Of a stretch of DNA of 64,000 bases, positions 26,251 through 34,045 are shown in pieces. The notes below the pieces were generated by a model that was not told the origin of the DNA, made no database searches, and saw nothing but the letters and a program-made list of their open reading frames with translations. The position numbers and the translations under genes are program-made. The number at the start of each line of letters is the position of its first letter. Within the stretch, counting starts at the first letter, position 1. This DNA comes from Prevotella sp. UBA4330. GTDB taxonomy: Bacteria; Bacteroidota; Bacteroidia; Bacteroidales; Bacteroidaceae. The stretch spans positions 15,617-79,616 of the forward strand of contig DGTS01000021.1 in the NCBI GenBank assembly GCA_002394385.1. The letters are read 5' to 3'.

Positions 26251-27596
26251 TTGAAGAATTTCTCTATCTTGCTCATATTTATGTTATGGCAGAACACCAC
26301 CACATTGTCGCCAGCCTCTATCTGGGTGCCTCCGCTTACGAGTTGCCCCACCCCATTGCGCACGAGTCCACCGATGGTTACGCCGTTGGGCAGTCCCAGT
26401 TCGAACACCTTCTTTCGGGTGACCTTAGAGCCTTGCTGAGCGGTGAACTCTGCCACGTCGGCATTGGCAGTAGTGAGGAACTTGATGTTGCTCACCGTGA
26501 CATCCTCGTCGAGCATCATCTGGTAGATGCGACTTGCCGCCAGTGCTTTCTTGTTAATAATAGTACCGATGTCAAGACTCTCGGCCATGCTGACATAATC
26601 CATGTTCTCGACCACTGCCACAGTCTTGCGCACACCCATGCGCTTGGCCGTGAGACATGCGAGGATGTTTGTCTCGGCATTGCTTGTCAGGGCGACAAAC
26701 GCCTGTGTGTTGCCGATGCCCTCGTCACGCAGCAGCGAGAGGTCGCGGCCATCGCCGTTGATAATCATCACGCGGTCGTTGTCAATGAGTTCGTTGAGTT
26801 CTTCGCAGCGAGCCTCATCCATCTCAATGATCTTGGCATTCATATACTCCGGCAGCAGGCCTATTGCCCTTACCGCCGTGTTGCCTCCACCCATTATCAT
26901 CACGTTCTTCACATCGACGTAATGTTCCTTGCCCACTATCTTGCGGACGTAAGGTATGGTGTCGCGTTTGGTCATGAAATAGACCATGTCGTGCAGTTTC
27001 AGCACGTCGTCGCCACGCGGTATGATGGTGTCGTCGCCACGTTTCACGGCCACCACGTGATATGGTGTGTCTGGCTTGCTGAGGTCTTTCAGCGGTTGAT
27101 TGAGTATCTCTGCAGTCTCGCGCATCTTGATGCCAAGCATCACGAGAGCGCTGTTGTGCACATCCCAGCGCTGGCGCACCCAACTCATCTTCAGTCCGTT
27201 ACAAATATCTATTGCCGCCAGGTGCTCAGGATAGATGAGCGAGTCGATACCCACCTCATTAAAGAACGCCTGGTGACTCTCATCGAGATATTCGTTCTCG
27301 TCAACCTTTGCCACGGTCTTCTTCGCACCGAGCGAATGGGCCATCATGCAACAGGTGATGTTGAGGAAATGGTCGGGGGTGACGGCAATGAACAGGTCGG
27401 CATTGCTGACGCCCGCTTCCTTGAGTGTCTTGAAACTGGCAGGCGGGGCGAGATATGTCATTAGGTCATAGTCGCCACTGACGCTGGCAAGGCGCACCTC
27501 GCTGTCGTCTATCAGCACTGTGTCGTTGTTACTTCTCGACAGCAGTTTTGCTAAATGTGTTCCTATGGCGTATGCGCCAACGATGATTATATTCAT
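26247..27596 (-). CDS. trkA: Trk system potassium transporter, NAD-binding subunit TrkA
   Basis: A 449-residue regulatory subunit with two RCK units, each an N domain (Rossmann) plus a C domain. The first Rossmann motif reads GAYAIG in place of GxGxxG, with Tyr at the second Gly; the second reads MGGGNTAVRAIG. The C domains contain the VAVKRGDDTIIPRGDDVLKLHDMVYF segment and its counterpart near the end. It is cytoplasmic and gates TrkH in response to nucleotides. First gene of trkA-trkH. Confidence 0.93.
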   Translation of the reverse strand: MNIIIVGAYAIGTHLAKLLSRSNNDTVLIDDSEVRLASVSGDYDLMTYLAPPASFKTLKEAGVSNADLFIAVTPDHFLNITCCMMAHSLGAKKTVAKVDENEYLDESHQAFFNEVGIDSLIYPEHLAAIDICNGLKMSWVRQRWDVHNSALVMLGIKMRETAEILNQPLKDLSKPDTPYHVVAVKRGDDTIIPRGDDVLKLHDMVYFMTKRDTIPYVRKIVGKEHYVDVKNVMIMGGGNTAVRAIGLLPEYMNAKIIEMDEARCEELNELIDNDRVMIINGDGRDLSLLRDEGIGNTQAFVALTSNAETNILACLTAKRMGVRKTVAVVENMDYVSMAESLDIGTIINKKALAASRIYQMMLDEDVTVSNIKFLTTANADVAEFTAQQGSKVTRKKVFELGLPNGVTIGGLVRNGVGQLVSGGTQIEAGDNVVVFCHNINMSKIEKFFK

Positions 27597-27670
27597 TTTA
27601 TTTAGGAGTTCAGGAGTTTAGGAGTGGGGAGTGTGGGAGTACAGGAGTTAAAATCCGTTCAATCCGTTGT
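27597..27670. repeat. AGGAGTT word array downstream of dxs
   Basis: AGGAGTTCAGGAGTTTAGG, GGGAGTACAGGAGTT, then AATCCGTTCAATCCGTTGTT. The last words overlap the dxs stop codon, so the final dxs codons (TTD) come from the repeat. Confidence 0.6.
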
Positions 27671-29539
27671 TCCTTCCACTGCTTTCTTTATACTCTCCGC
27701 GTCTATTCCTGTTATTTTTTGCAACTCAGCCACTGTTCCATGCTCTACGAACCTGTCTGGTAGTCCGAGGCGTTTCATCTGTGGTGTGTAGCCGTGGTCG
27801 GACATCCACTCGAGCACTGCCGAGCCGAAACCGCCCTCACGTGAGCCATCCTCTACGGTCACTATGCGCTTGAACTTGCGTCCCACCTCGTCGAGCAATT
27901 CCTCATCAAGAGGTTTCACAAAGCGCATGTCATAATGGGCAACACTAAGCGTGGTGTCACTAATGGCCTTCTGCACCTCGACACCAAGAGGACCGAAACT
28001 GAGTACAGCCACATCGGTACCCTCGCGCAGGCAACGACCCTTGCCGACCGCAATCTCTTCAAACGGGCAGCGCCAATCGACCACCGAGCCACGTCCACGC
28101 GGATAGCGTATCACGAAAGTGCCCTTGTCGGGCAACTGTGCCGTGAACATCATCTTGCGCAACTCTGTCTCGTCCATAGGTGAGGCTATGGTAAGATTGG
28201 GAACGGGGCGCAAGGCAGCGATGTCGAAAGCGCCATGATGGGTAGGACCATCCTCGCCCACCAGTCCGGCACGGTCGAGACACAGCACAACGGGGAGGTT
28301 GAGCAGTGCCACGTCATGTATTACATTGTCATAAGCACGTTGTGAGAAAGCGCTGTAAATGTTGCAGAAGGGTTGCAGCCCGTCCTTCGCCATACCGCCG
28401 GAGAATGTCACGGCATGACCTTCGGCGATGCCCACATCGAAAACGCGGTCGGGCATCTCCTTCATCATGATGTTCATAGAGCATCCACTGGGCATGGCTG
28501 GTGTCACTCCCACGATGTGCGGGTTCTGCTTAGCCAGTTCGAGCAATGTCTCGCCGAACACATCCTGGAACTTAGGAGGCATGTCGGTGGTGTCTGTTGT
28601 CAGGCGCTCGCCTGTGTCGGGATTGAATTTCCCTGGTGCATGCCATATCGTCGCCTGCTTCTCTGCGGGCTTATATCCATGACCTTTCTGTGTATGCAGA
28701 TGCAGCAGTTTAGGTCCTTTCATGTCTTTCAACTGCCTCAGCAGACGCACAATCTCCTTGACATCATGACCATCGAAAGGACCGAAATACCTGATGTTCA
28801 TTCCCTCGAAGATGTTCTGCTGACCGCTGATGGCACTCTTGGCGGCATTGCCCAGACGTATGAGTCCGTTGCGGCGGTCGTCGCGCAGATAGCCTTTGCC
28901 CTTCAGCCAGTTGGAGGCTTTGAAACGCCATCGATTGTATGTCTCGTTGGTGTTCAGCGAGAGCAACAGTTGTTTCATTCCACCCACCGAACGGTCGATG
29001 GACATATTATTATCATTGAGGATTATAAGCAGGTCGTTGGGCGAACTCGACACGTTGTTGAGTCCTTCGTAAGCCAAGCCTCCACTCATGGCACCGTCGC
29101 CGATAACGGCAACGACATGCCGCTTGGTACCCTTAGCGGCAACCGCCATACCCAATGCGGCGGAAATGCTGTTCGACGCATGTCCACAGGCAAAGGTGTC
29201 GAAGGGACTCTCAAGTGGCGACGGGAACGGGCGCAGACCGCCCAGTTTGCGGTTGGTGCAGAAAGACTCGCGACGACCGGTGAGAATCTTGTGCCCGTAT
29301 GCCTGATGCCCCACATCCCATACTATGCGGTCTTCGGGAGTATTCATGACGTAGTGCAGTGCAACGGTAATCTCCACCACACCGAGACTGGAAGCCAGAT
29401 GCCCTGGATTGACAGACAACTCATTGACGATGTCGCTGCGCAATTCCTTGCATAGCAGAGGCAGTTGGTCGATGCTCAGTTTGCGCAGGTCTTCAACGCC
29501 ATTTATCTTGTTCAGCAGTTTATATTCGCTTTGTTCCAC
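27659..29539 (-). CDS. dxs: 1-deoxy-D-xylulose-5-phosphate synthase
   Basis: The 626-residue thiamine-diphosphate enzyme condenses pyruvate and glyceraldehyde-3-phosphate, the first step of the MEP isoprenoid pathway. The ThDP motif is GDGAMSGGLAYEGLNN...ILNDN; the pyrimidine-domain signature DRAGLVGEDGPTHHGAFD and the C-terminal transketolase domain with ILEWMSDHG-like VLEWMSDHGY are present. The start is GTG (29539), giving the usual MxxxEYKLLNKI N-terminus. Three consensus promoters stand upstream. The last residues derive from a word repeat. Confidence 0.96.
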   Translation of the reverse strand: MEQSEYKLLNKINGVEDLRKLSIDQLPLLCKELRSDIVNELSVNPGHLASSLGVVEITVALHYVMNTPEDRIVWDVGHQAYGHKILTGRRESFCTNRKLGGLRPFPSPLESPFDTFACGHASNSISAALGMAVAAKGTKRHVVAVIGDGAMSGGLAYEGLNNVSSSPNDLLIILNDNNMSIDRSVGGMKQLLLSLNTNETYNRWRFKASNWLKGKGYLRDDRRNGLIRLGNAAKSAISGQQNIFEGMNIRYFGPFDGHDVKEIVRLLRQLKDMKGPKLLHLHTQKGHGYKPAEKQATIWHAPGKFNPDTGERLTTDTTDMPPKFQDVFGETLLELAKQNPHIVGVTPAMPSGCSMNIMMKEMPDRVFDVGIAEGHAVTFSGGMAKDGLQPFCNIYSAFSQRAYDNVIHDVALLNLPVVLCLDRAGLVGEDGPTHHGAFDIAALRPVPNLTIASPMDETELRKMMFTAQLPDKGTFVIRYPRGRGSVVDWRCPFEEIAVGKGRCLREGTDVAVLSFGPLGVEVQKAISDTTLSVAHYDMRFVKPLDEELLDEVGRKFKRIVTVEDGSREGGFGSAVLEWMSDHGYTPQMKRLGLPDRFVEHGTVAELQKITGIDAESIKKAVEGTTD

Positions 29540-29556
29540 TTAGTATTATATCTAAT

Positions 29557-29800
29557 TTTGGGGCAAAGTTACGAAAAATCGAGTGCAGAACAAAAGAAAC
29601 TCGTTTCTTTTTTATGCCGAGATGCAGTAAGTTCGCCATTTTAATGGCAAAGTTACGAAAAATCGAGTGCAGAACAAAAGAAACTGTTTCTTTTTTATGC
29701 CGAGATGCAGAACTCGAACTTGTTTCGCTTGGCTTTGTCCAAGAAGTTCGGCGAAGCCAAAGTTACGAAAAATAGAGAGAAATGCAAAAGAAAGCGTGCT
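29557..29800 (-). promoter_or_regulatory. Triplicated consensus promoter upstream of dxs
   Basis: Three copies, each on the minus strand with TTTG, exactly 19 nt, TAACTTTG[C/G]: (29594-29591/29571-29563), (29678-29675/29655-29647) and (29788-29785/29765-29757). The copies lie in repeated units that also share GGCAAAGTTACGAAAAATCG and GTTTCTTTTTTATGCCGAG. All point toward dxs. Copies 1 and 2 are nearly identical over about 80 nt, copy 3 has diverged. Confidence 0.85.
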
Positions 29801-29886
29801 TTTCTTTTCATTTCCAAGATGCAGAACTCGAACTTGTTTAGCCTGGCTTTGCCCAAGAACTTCGGCAAAGCCAAGGCTACTCTCAA

Positions 29887-29979
29887 TTAAAGGTCGCGTG
29901 TGTAGAGCGCGCGATATTCTGCCGGTGTCATGCCAATCACCTCCACCATGCGTCTCTGCATGGTACGCACATGGCAAAG
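29887..29979 (-). pseudogene. AraC-family regulator, C-terminal remnant
   Basis: The minus strand encodes VRTMQRRMVEVIGMTPAEYR followed by ALYTRDL and a stop, the end of the second helix-turn-helix of an AraC-type regulator. Upstream the frame closes at a TAA within CATAACTTTGCCATG, itself a promoter-like -7 motif with TTTG 20 nt upstream. The remaining protein is missing. It is a leftover of a lost gene next to the repeated promoters. Confidence 0.7.
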
Positions 29980-30234
29980 TTATGGCGGTTTACGCTCTGC
30001 CGCAAACATCTGGTGACATTTCTTTCTGGTTTGCCACGACAAGTGCGCTGTTTTGCGACAATTTGTTCCGCAATCCGTCTCAAGTGTCACAAAAACAAAT
30101 AAAAATGAGCATTATGTAACGTCTAAACTCCTACGAGTGTAGAGATAATTCTCACCGATAATGTATTTTTTTGATTTTTAAAAAGCGAAAATCAATTTCA
30201 CAACTTCACATCCATTGCAACGTTTTGGAATACA

Positions 30235-30445
30235 AGGAATTGCGTGTGAAGGTGCAATTTCACCCAATTTCACGCAATATCACACAAGCAGAAATGACTT
30301 CCAGCAGTGCCACTTGTGCCTTTTGAGGAAGTGATTAGGGCCTAATCACTCTCTCACTTGTGCTTCCTGACCACCTCACTTGTATATATCTGACCTACTC
30401 AGGAGTGCCTTCTGACACGCTCAGGAATATCTCCTGACAAAGACT
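30235..30445. repeat. Word repeats with ATTTCAC and CACTTGT(G/A) motifs
   Basis: First AATTTCACCCAATTTCACG words (30255-30285), then a region with CTCACTTGTATATATCTGAC, CACTTGTGCCTTTTGAGG and CTCAGGA words. The second kind recurs at 48780-48895. It is part of the 29.98-30.73 kb stretch, which holds no gene I can support. Confidence 0.65.
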
Positions 30446-30488
30446 CCAAGTGTAATATGGCTTATTGCAAACTATAAGTCAGCCACAT

Positions 30489-30609
30489 GTAGGGGCGTTC
30501 CTCCGTGTGCGCCCGAACCGCCATCAGACAGTATGCGTCGTCGTGTTATTATTATAAATGACAACAATGCAGTGGATTCAGGCGGGCGCACACGGAGGTA
30601 CGCCCCTAC
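30489..30609. repeat. Inverted repeat GTAGGGGCGTWCCTCCGTG element
   Basis: Arms 30489-30515 and 30583-30609 (27 nt, 26 identical in reverse complement; GTAGGGGCG..CCTCCGTGTG..) enclose a 67 nt AT-rich loop with no gene. The structure is that of a small non-autonomous palindromic element. Confidence 0.8.
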
Positions 30610-30648
30610 AATTTGAAATGACGGCATCCAGAAATATCGCGTCCTTTA

Positions 30649-30730
30649 TGTCCTAAACATTATGTCTTTATGTCCAACAAAACATGTCTTTCTGTCCTAA
30701 ATATTATGTCTTTATGTCCAACAAAACATG
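30649..30730 (+). repeat. 44 nt tandem duplication before the small lipoprotein
   Basis: Two copies of a 44 nt unit (TGTCCTAAAYATTATGTC, TTTATGTCCAACAAAACATG). The ATG that ends the second copy is the start codon of the following ORF. Confidence 0.75.
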
Positions 30731-30982
30731 GTGCTCATGAGCATCCTTACCGCAGCAACATTTCTCGGAATAGCATCGTGCAGCAATAATCAAGAAAACA
30801 TTGCAAATAGTTCAGACGAGCAAGACAACGCCATCAGCATTAGCGAGAACGGAAGGGCATGGGGATTTTCTTCCACGCCAGTACTCGACAAGGGGAAAGA
30901 GGCAAAGAAAGTCGCAGCAGACAACAACGAGAGCAAAAAGGACTATATCATGAGACTCGATGCTCTGGAACAGACCATCTGA
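30728..30982 (+). CDS. Putative small lipoprotein
   Basis: An 84-residue product with a hydrophobic start (MVLMSILTAATFLGIASC) and a lipobox-like IASC, then a polar acidic body (NNQENIANSSDEQDNAIS). No positive charge precedes the hydrophobic stretch, which is unusual for a signal peptide; the start ATG is supplied by the tandem duplication upstream and the natural N-terminus may be lost. No family recognised. It may be a decayed gene. Confidence 0.5.
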   Translation: MVLMSILTAATFLGIASCSNNQENIANSSDEQDNAISISENGRAWGFSSTPVLDKGKEAKKVAADNNESKKDYIMRLDALEQTI

Positions 30983-31049
30983 CATATCCCAATGACATGC
31001 GCGCATAGTTTTTTGATGCCGAAAATTACGATGTCAGGAAATTATTTCT

Positions 31050-31058
31050 TACCTTTGC
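31050..31058 (+). promoter_or_regulatory. -7 element of trmB
   Basis: TACCTTTGC matches the consensus, 18 nt before the trmB ATG at 31077. No TTTG at the expected -33 position. Confidence 0.6.
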
Positions 31059-31076
31059 AAGCAAAAACAAGCAAAC

Positions 31077-31853
31077 ATGGGAAAAGGAAAACTGGCAAAA
31101 TTCGCTGACATGGAGCGTTACGAGAACGTGTTCCAATATCCGTACTCGGTGATCGACGACGTGCCATTCGACATGAAAGGCCACTGGCGCGACATGTATT
31201 TCCACAACGACAACCCTGTCGTTGTGGAACTTGGTTGTGGCAAGGGAGAATATGCCGTCGGACTGGCGCGTATGTTCCCCGACATAAACTTCATCGGCGT
31301 GGACATCAAGGGCGCAAGGATGTGGACGGGAGCAACGCAGGCCATCAACGAAGGACTGAAGAACGTGGCGTTCCTGCGTACCAACATCGAGATTATCGAC
31401 CGTTTCTTCAGCACTGACGAGGTGCAGGAGATATGGCTCACGTTCAGCGACCCACAGATGAAAAACCCACGCAAGCGACTGACATCAACATACTTTATGG
31501 AGCGTTACCGTCGCTTCCTTGTTGACCGCGGCATAATTCACTTGAAAACAGACTCCAACTTCCTTTTCACCTACACTCGACTGATGACTGAGCACAACCA
31601 CCTGCCCGTGCTCATGTGCACAGAGAACCTCTATGGCGACGACAACCAGACAATGGACGAGGCCACTAGGAGCATCCTCTCTATCCACACCTATTACGAG
31701 CAGATGTGGATAGACCGCGGGCTGAACATCAGGTACCTGAAATTCCTGCTGCCACGCGAAGGCGAATTGACCGAAAGCGAAATAGAAATACCTCTCGATG
31801 AGTACCGCAGTTACAGAAGGGACAAAAGGAGCGGCAAGGATAAGGCGAAATAA
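31077..31853 (+). CDS. trmB: tRNA (guanine-N7-)-methyltransferase
   Basis: A 258-residue SAM-dependent enzyme methylating G46 in tRNA variable loops. Motif I VVELGCGKGEYAVGLA, the ...NFIGVDIKGARMW segment, and the family-specific TFSDPQMKNPRKRLTS (the usual FPDPW(P/H)K(K/R)RH site in Bacteroidetes form) are present. It is a single gene, ending just before a word-repeat hairpin and converging with the DUF4435 gene. Confidence 0.93.
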   Translation: MGKGKLAKFADMERYENVFQYPYSVIDDVPFDMKGHWRDMYFHNDNPVVVELGCGKGEYAVGLARMFPDINFIGVDIKGARMWTGATQAINEGLKNVAFLRTNIEIIDRFFSTDEVQEIWLTFSDPQMKNPRKRLTSTYFMERYRRFLVDRGIIHLKTDSNFLFTYTRLMTEHNHLPVLMCTENLYGDDNQTMDEATRSILSIHTYYEQMWIDRGLNIRYLKFLLPREGELTESEIEIPLDEYRSYRRDKRSGKDKAK

Positions 31854-31856
31854 ATA

Positions 31857-32042
31857 TTGAATGTAGAATTGAGAATGGAAAATGTAGAATGTAAAATGTA
31901 GAATGTAGAATTATGATTACCTTTCAAGAACAGGCATATTGAGCCAAGCCCTTAGTTGTAATCATAATTCTACATTCTACATTATCAATTCTACATTCTA
32001 CATTTTCCATTCTACACTCTACATTCTCAATTCTCCACTCTC
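31857..32042. repeat. Word-repeat hairpin (TGTAGAAT/ATTCTACA)
   Basis: The left arm (31857-31915) repeats AATGTAGAATG and AGAATGGAAAATG; the right arm (31960-32042) holds the complements (ATAATTCTACATTCTACATT, ATTTTCCATTCTACAC). AATTATGATTAC and GTAATCATAATT close the inner stem. The loop is about 45 nt without a gene. The right arm overlaps the last codons of the DUF4435 gene (RVEN). Confidence 0.8.
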
Positions 32043-33028
32043 AAGAACTCTTCTATAGATTCCTGAATCTTTCGGAACGGTTCGGACATAACATAGGCGA
32101 CATTCTTCTTCAGCATCTGCGCAATGTCCTGAGTGCTATGGGTATAGCACGAGAGTTCGTTGCGCATCTGTGTCTGGTGACGTGCCTGACGGCGTATCTC
32201 GTTCTCACGCTCGCGGATGAGTTGCGAGCACACCTTGTCGAGTATCTGCACGACCACTTTGTCAAACAGGTGATGCCCCTGGATATACAGATAGGTTTCC
32301 TCTGGCTTTATGCCATAGTCCTCAATCAGTTCGCGCTTCAGTTCCAGATAACTCTCCTTGGCGTCGGGATTCTTCTTCTGGAGCATCGCTATGCGGCTGC
32401 CCACCTTGTGGCGCAGGTTGGCGATGGCTGCAAAAGGCTGGCTGAGGTTAAAGCCGCCAAGTTCAATGACACGGTTGAAGTCGGTGATGGTAAACTCGGT
32501 ATATATAGGACGGCGATAGTGCCAGATGCTCCACACAAAGAGAGGGAAAATGGCGGTGCTATACTGCCGCATGAACTCGTTGAGGTCGAGCAGTTGATGG
32601 TCGTTGAGCGTCACCGCAACGCACACATTATGCAGCGACGGCGCATAGCACTGCATGTTCTCTATCGAGTAGGCAAAGGTATGAAAGATGTAGGGATTGC
32701 TTATCATTCGCTGGCTCGTCTCCGTGGCTCCATTTATGAGGTAGTCGTAGTCGGCATCGACACACGCAATCATGTCGCGCCCCACCTTGTCCTCAAGAAT
32801 CCTCATAATGGCCGACTTCTTGCCTCGCTCCAGCGTGTGGTTCGAGGGCAGCAACACCTCGAAGTAACGGGTGTCGTCCTCAAACTTCGACAGCACCGTG
32901 CGCCAAAAGAACACATCATCGTAACTCTCCACATACGCCACGATGCGGCGACGCGAAGTCTTCGAGCGCAACCTGTTGGCTGCCTCAAGGTATTTCGACG
33001 ATATGTTGTCCTTTAGCCGCTTGCCCAT
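32027..33028 (-). CDS. DUF4435 protein, Toprim-like (AriB-like)
   Basis: A 333-residue protein of the DUF4435 type. The N-terminus has a Toprim-like signature: Glu34 in AYVESYDDVFFW and the acidic DADYD at 91-95, after a beta strand (MIACV). DUF4435 is the nuclease-like subunit AriB of the PARIS anti-phage system and occurs with ABC/AAA ATPases. The partner ATPase gene lies 114 nt upstream on the same strand, the AriA-AriB order. The C-terminal half is helical and basic (RERENEIRRQARHQTQMRNE). The last codons fall in a word repeat. Whether it is a defence gene or a lineage-conserved housekeeping pair cannot be decided from the sequence. Confidence 0.75.
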   Translation of the reverse strand: MGKRLKDNISSKYLEAANRLRSKTSRRRIVAYVESYDDVFFWRTVLSKFEDDTRYFEVLLPSNHTLERGKKSAIMRILEDKVGRDMIACVDADYDYLINGATETSQRMISNPYIFHTFAYSIENMQCYAPSLHNVCVAVTLNDHQLLDLNEFMRQYSTAIFPLFVWSIWHYRRPIYTEFTITDFNRVIELGGFNLSQPFAAIANLRHKVGSRIAMLQKKNPDAKESYLELKRELIEDYGIKPEETYLYIQGHHLFDKVVVQILDKVCSQLIRERENEIRRQARHQTQMRNELSCYTHSTQDIAQMLKKNVAYVMSEPFRKIQESIEEFLRVEN

Positions 33029-33142
33029 TTTGAATTACGAGTTACGAATATTACCTAACGTTGAGTTAATATCTAAATTGAACATTCTTCATCGCAGCGA
33101 AGCGAGAACAATTCGTAATTTCACATTCCACATTCAACACTA

Positions 33143-33946
33143 TCATGTCGTTATGTCACTCACCTCTGTCACTCTGTCCATCCATCCGTTCATTATCACC
33201 GCAGGCGAGTGGGTAGTGAGTATAATCTGCACGTTGGGGTTCATCTGCAAGATGATGTCAATGAGCCGCTCCTGCCAATCGACGTGCAGACTCACCTCGG
33301 GCTCGTCCATGAAGAGCACGTACGGCTGCTGGTCCTCGACGAGCACTGTGAGCAGGATGACGAGCATCTGCTTCTCGCCCGACGACAACTGATAAGGCAC
33401 CAACGTCTCGCCTATCTGCGTGAAACGTATCTCGTTCTCCGTGCGCACTATCTTCTTGCCCGTGTCCTTGAAAAGGTCGTCGATGAGGTCCTGGAAACGC
33501 TTCTTCGGCTCGCTGATGTCCTGAGCCTCCTGGGTGTTGCCGCGCTGCAATGCGTCAATTATTCGGTTGCCCATGTTCACCTGATAGTCGAGATACTTGC
33601 GCTGAAGTTTATACAACTGCCAGTCGAGTTCGGTGGCGAGGCTGATGTCCATGCGACTGATGACATCGCTGTTAACGATAGGACGGTCGAAAGAGCGTAT
33701 CACGTCAAAGCGCAGATGCGTGGCATCGGCAGGACTGGTCTTGATGTGCACGCCCTTGAGCAGATGGTTCAGTATGTCACCATTCACCTCGACGCTCTTC
33801 ACCACCTTGTTCAGTATGGTGCTCTTCCCCACTCCATTGATGCCGCTCAGAACATTCACCCTGCGGTCGAGATTCCAAACGACGTGCCGACGGCCGCTCC
33901 AGAGCGAGTCAATCTCTATCTGTTCAATGTATTCTGCGTATTTCAT
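33143..33946 (-). CDS. AAA/ABC-type ATPase (AriA/OLD-like), partner of the DUF4435 gene
   Basis: A 267-residue soluble ATPase with all ABC-class motifs: Walker A GINGVGKST (35-43), signature LSSGEKQ (187-193), Walker B LFMDEP (211-216) and switch His in TTHSP (His246). The architecture is AAA_15/AAA_21-like, as in OLD, AriA and RecF-related sensors, with a helical insertion of about 140 residues between Walker A and the signature. It is shorter than characterised AriA proteins. It is the first gene of a two-gene unit with the DUF4435 protein. Confidence 0.85.
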   Translation of the reverse strand: MKYAEYIEQIEIDSLWSGRRHVVWNLDRRVNVLSGINGVGKSTILNKVVKSVEVNGDILNHLLKGVHIKTSPADATHLRFDVIRSFDRPIVNSDVISRMDISLATELDWQLYKLQRKYLDYQVNMGNRIIDALQRGNTQEAQDISEPKKRFQDLIDDLFKDTGKKIVRTENEIRFTQIGETLVPYQLSSGEKQMLVILLTVLVEDQQPYVLFMDEPEVSLHVDWQERLIDIILQMNPNVQIILTTHSPAVIMNGWMDRVTEVSDITT

Positions 33947-34045
33947 AAGTCAGACTATTTTGCTTGCAAATATATAAAATCTTTTCCATTCTGCAATGCC
34001 ACGTCATTATTATTTTCTAATTTTGCAGCCGAAAAAGAGAAAACA

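Noticed and set aside
29612..29886. ORFs in the repeated promoter region, both strands
   Set aside because: They merely read through duplicated sequence and do not resemble proteins, apart from the AraC remnant at 29887-29979, which is in another frame.
32027..33946. Confident naming as PARIS (ariAB)
   Set aside because: The ATPase is too short and surrounding genes are core-like; only similarity of motifs and order supports it.
33209..34045. N-terminal extension of the EamA transporter frame
   Set aside because: It overlaps the ATPase gene in antisense and precedes the promoter; the transporter family starts at ATG 34046.
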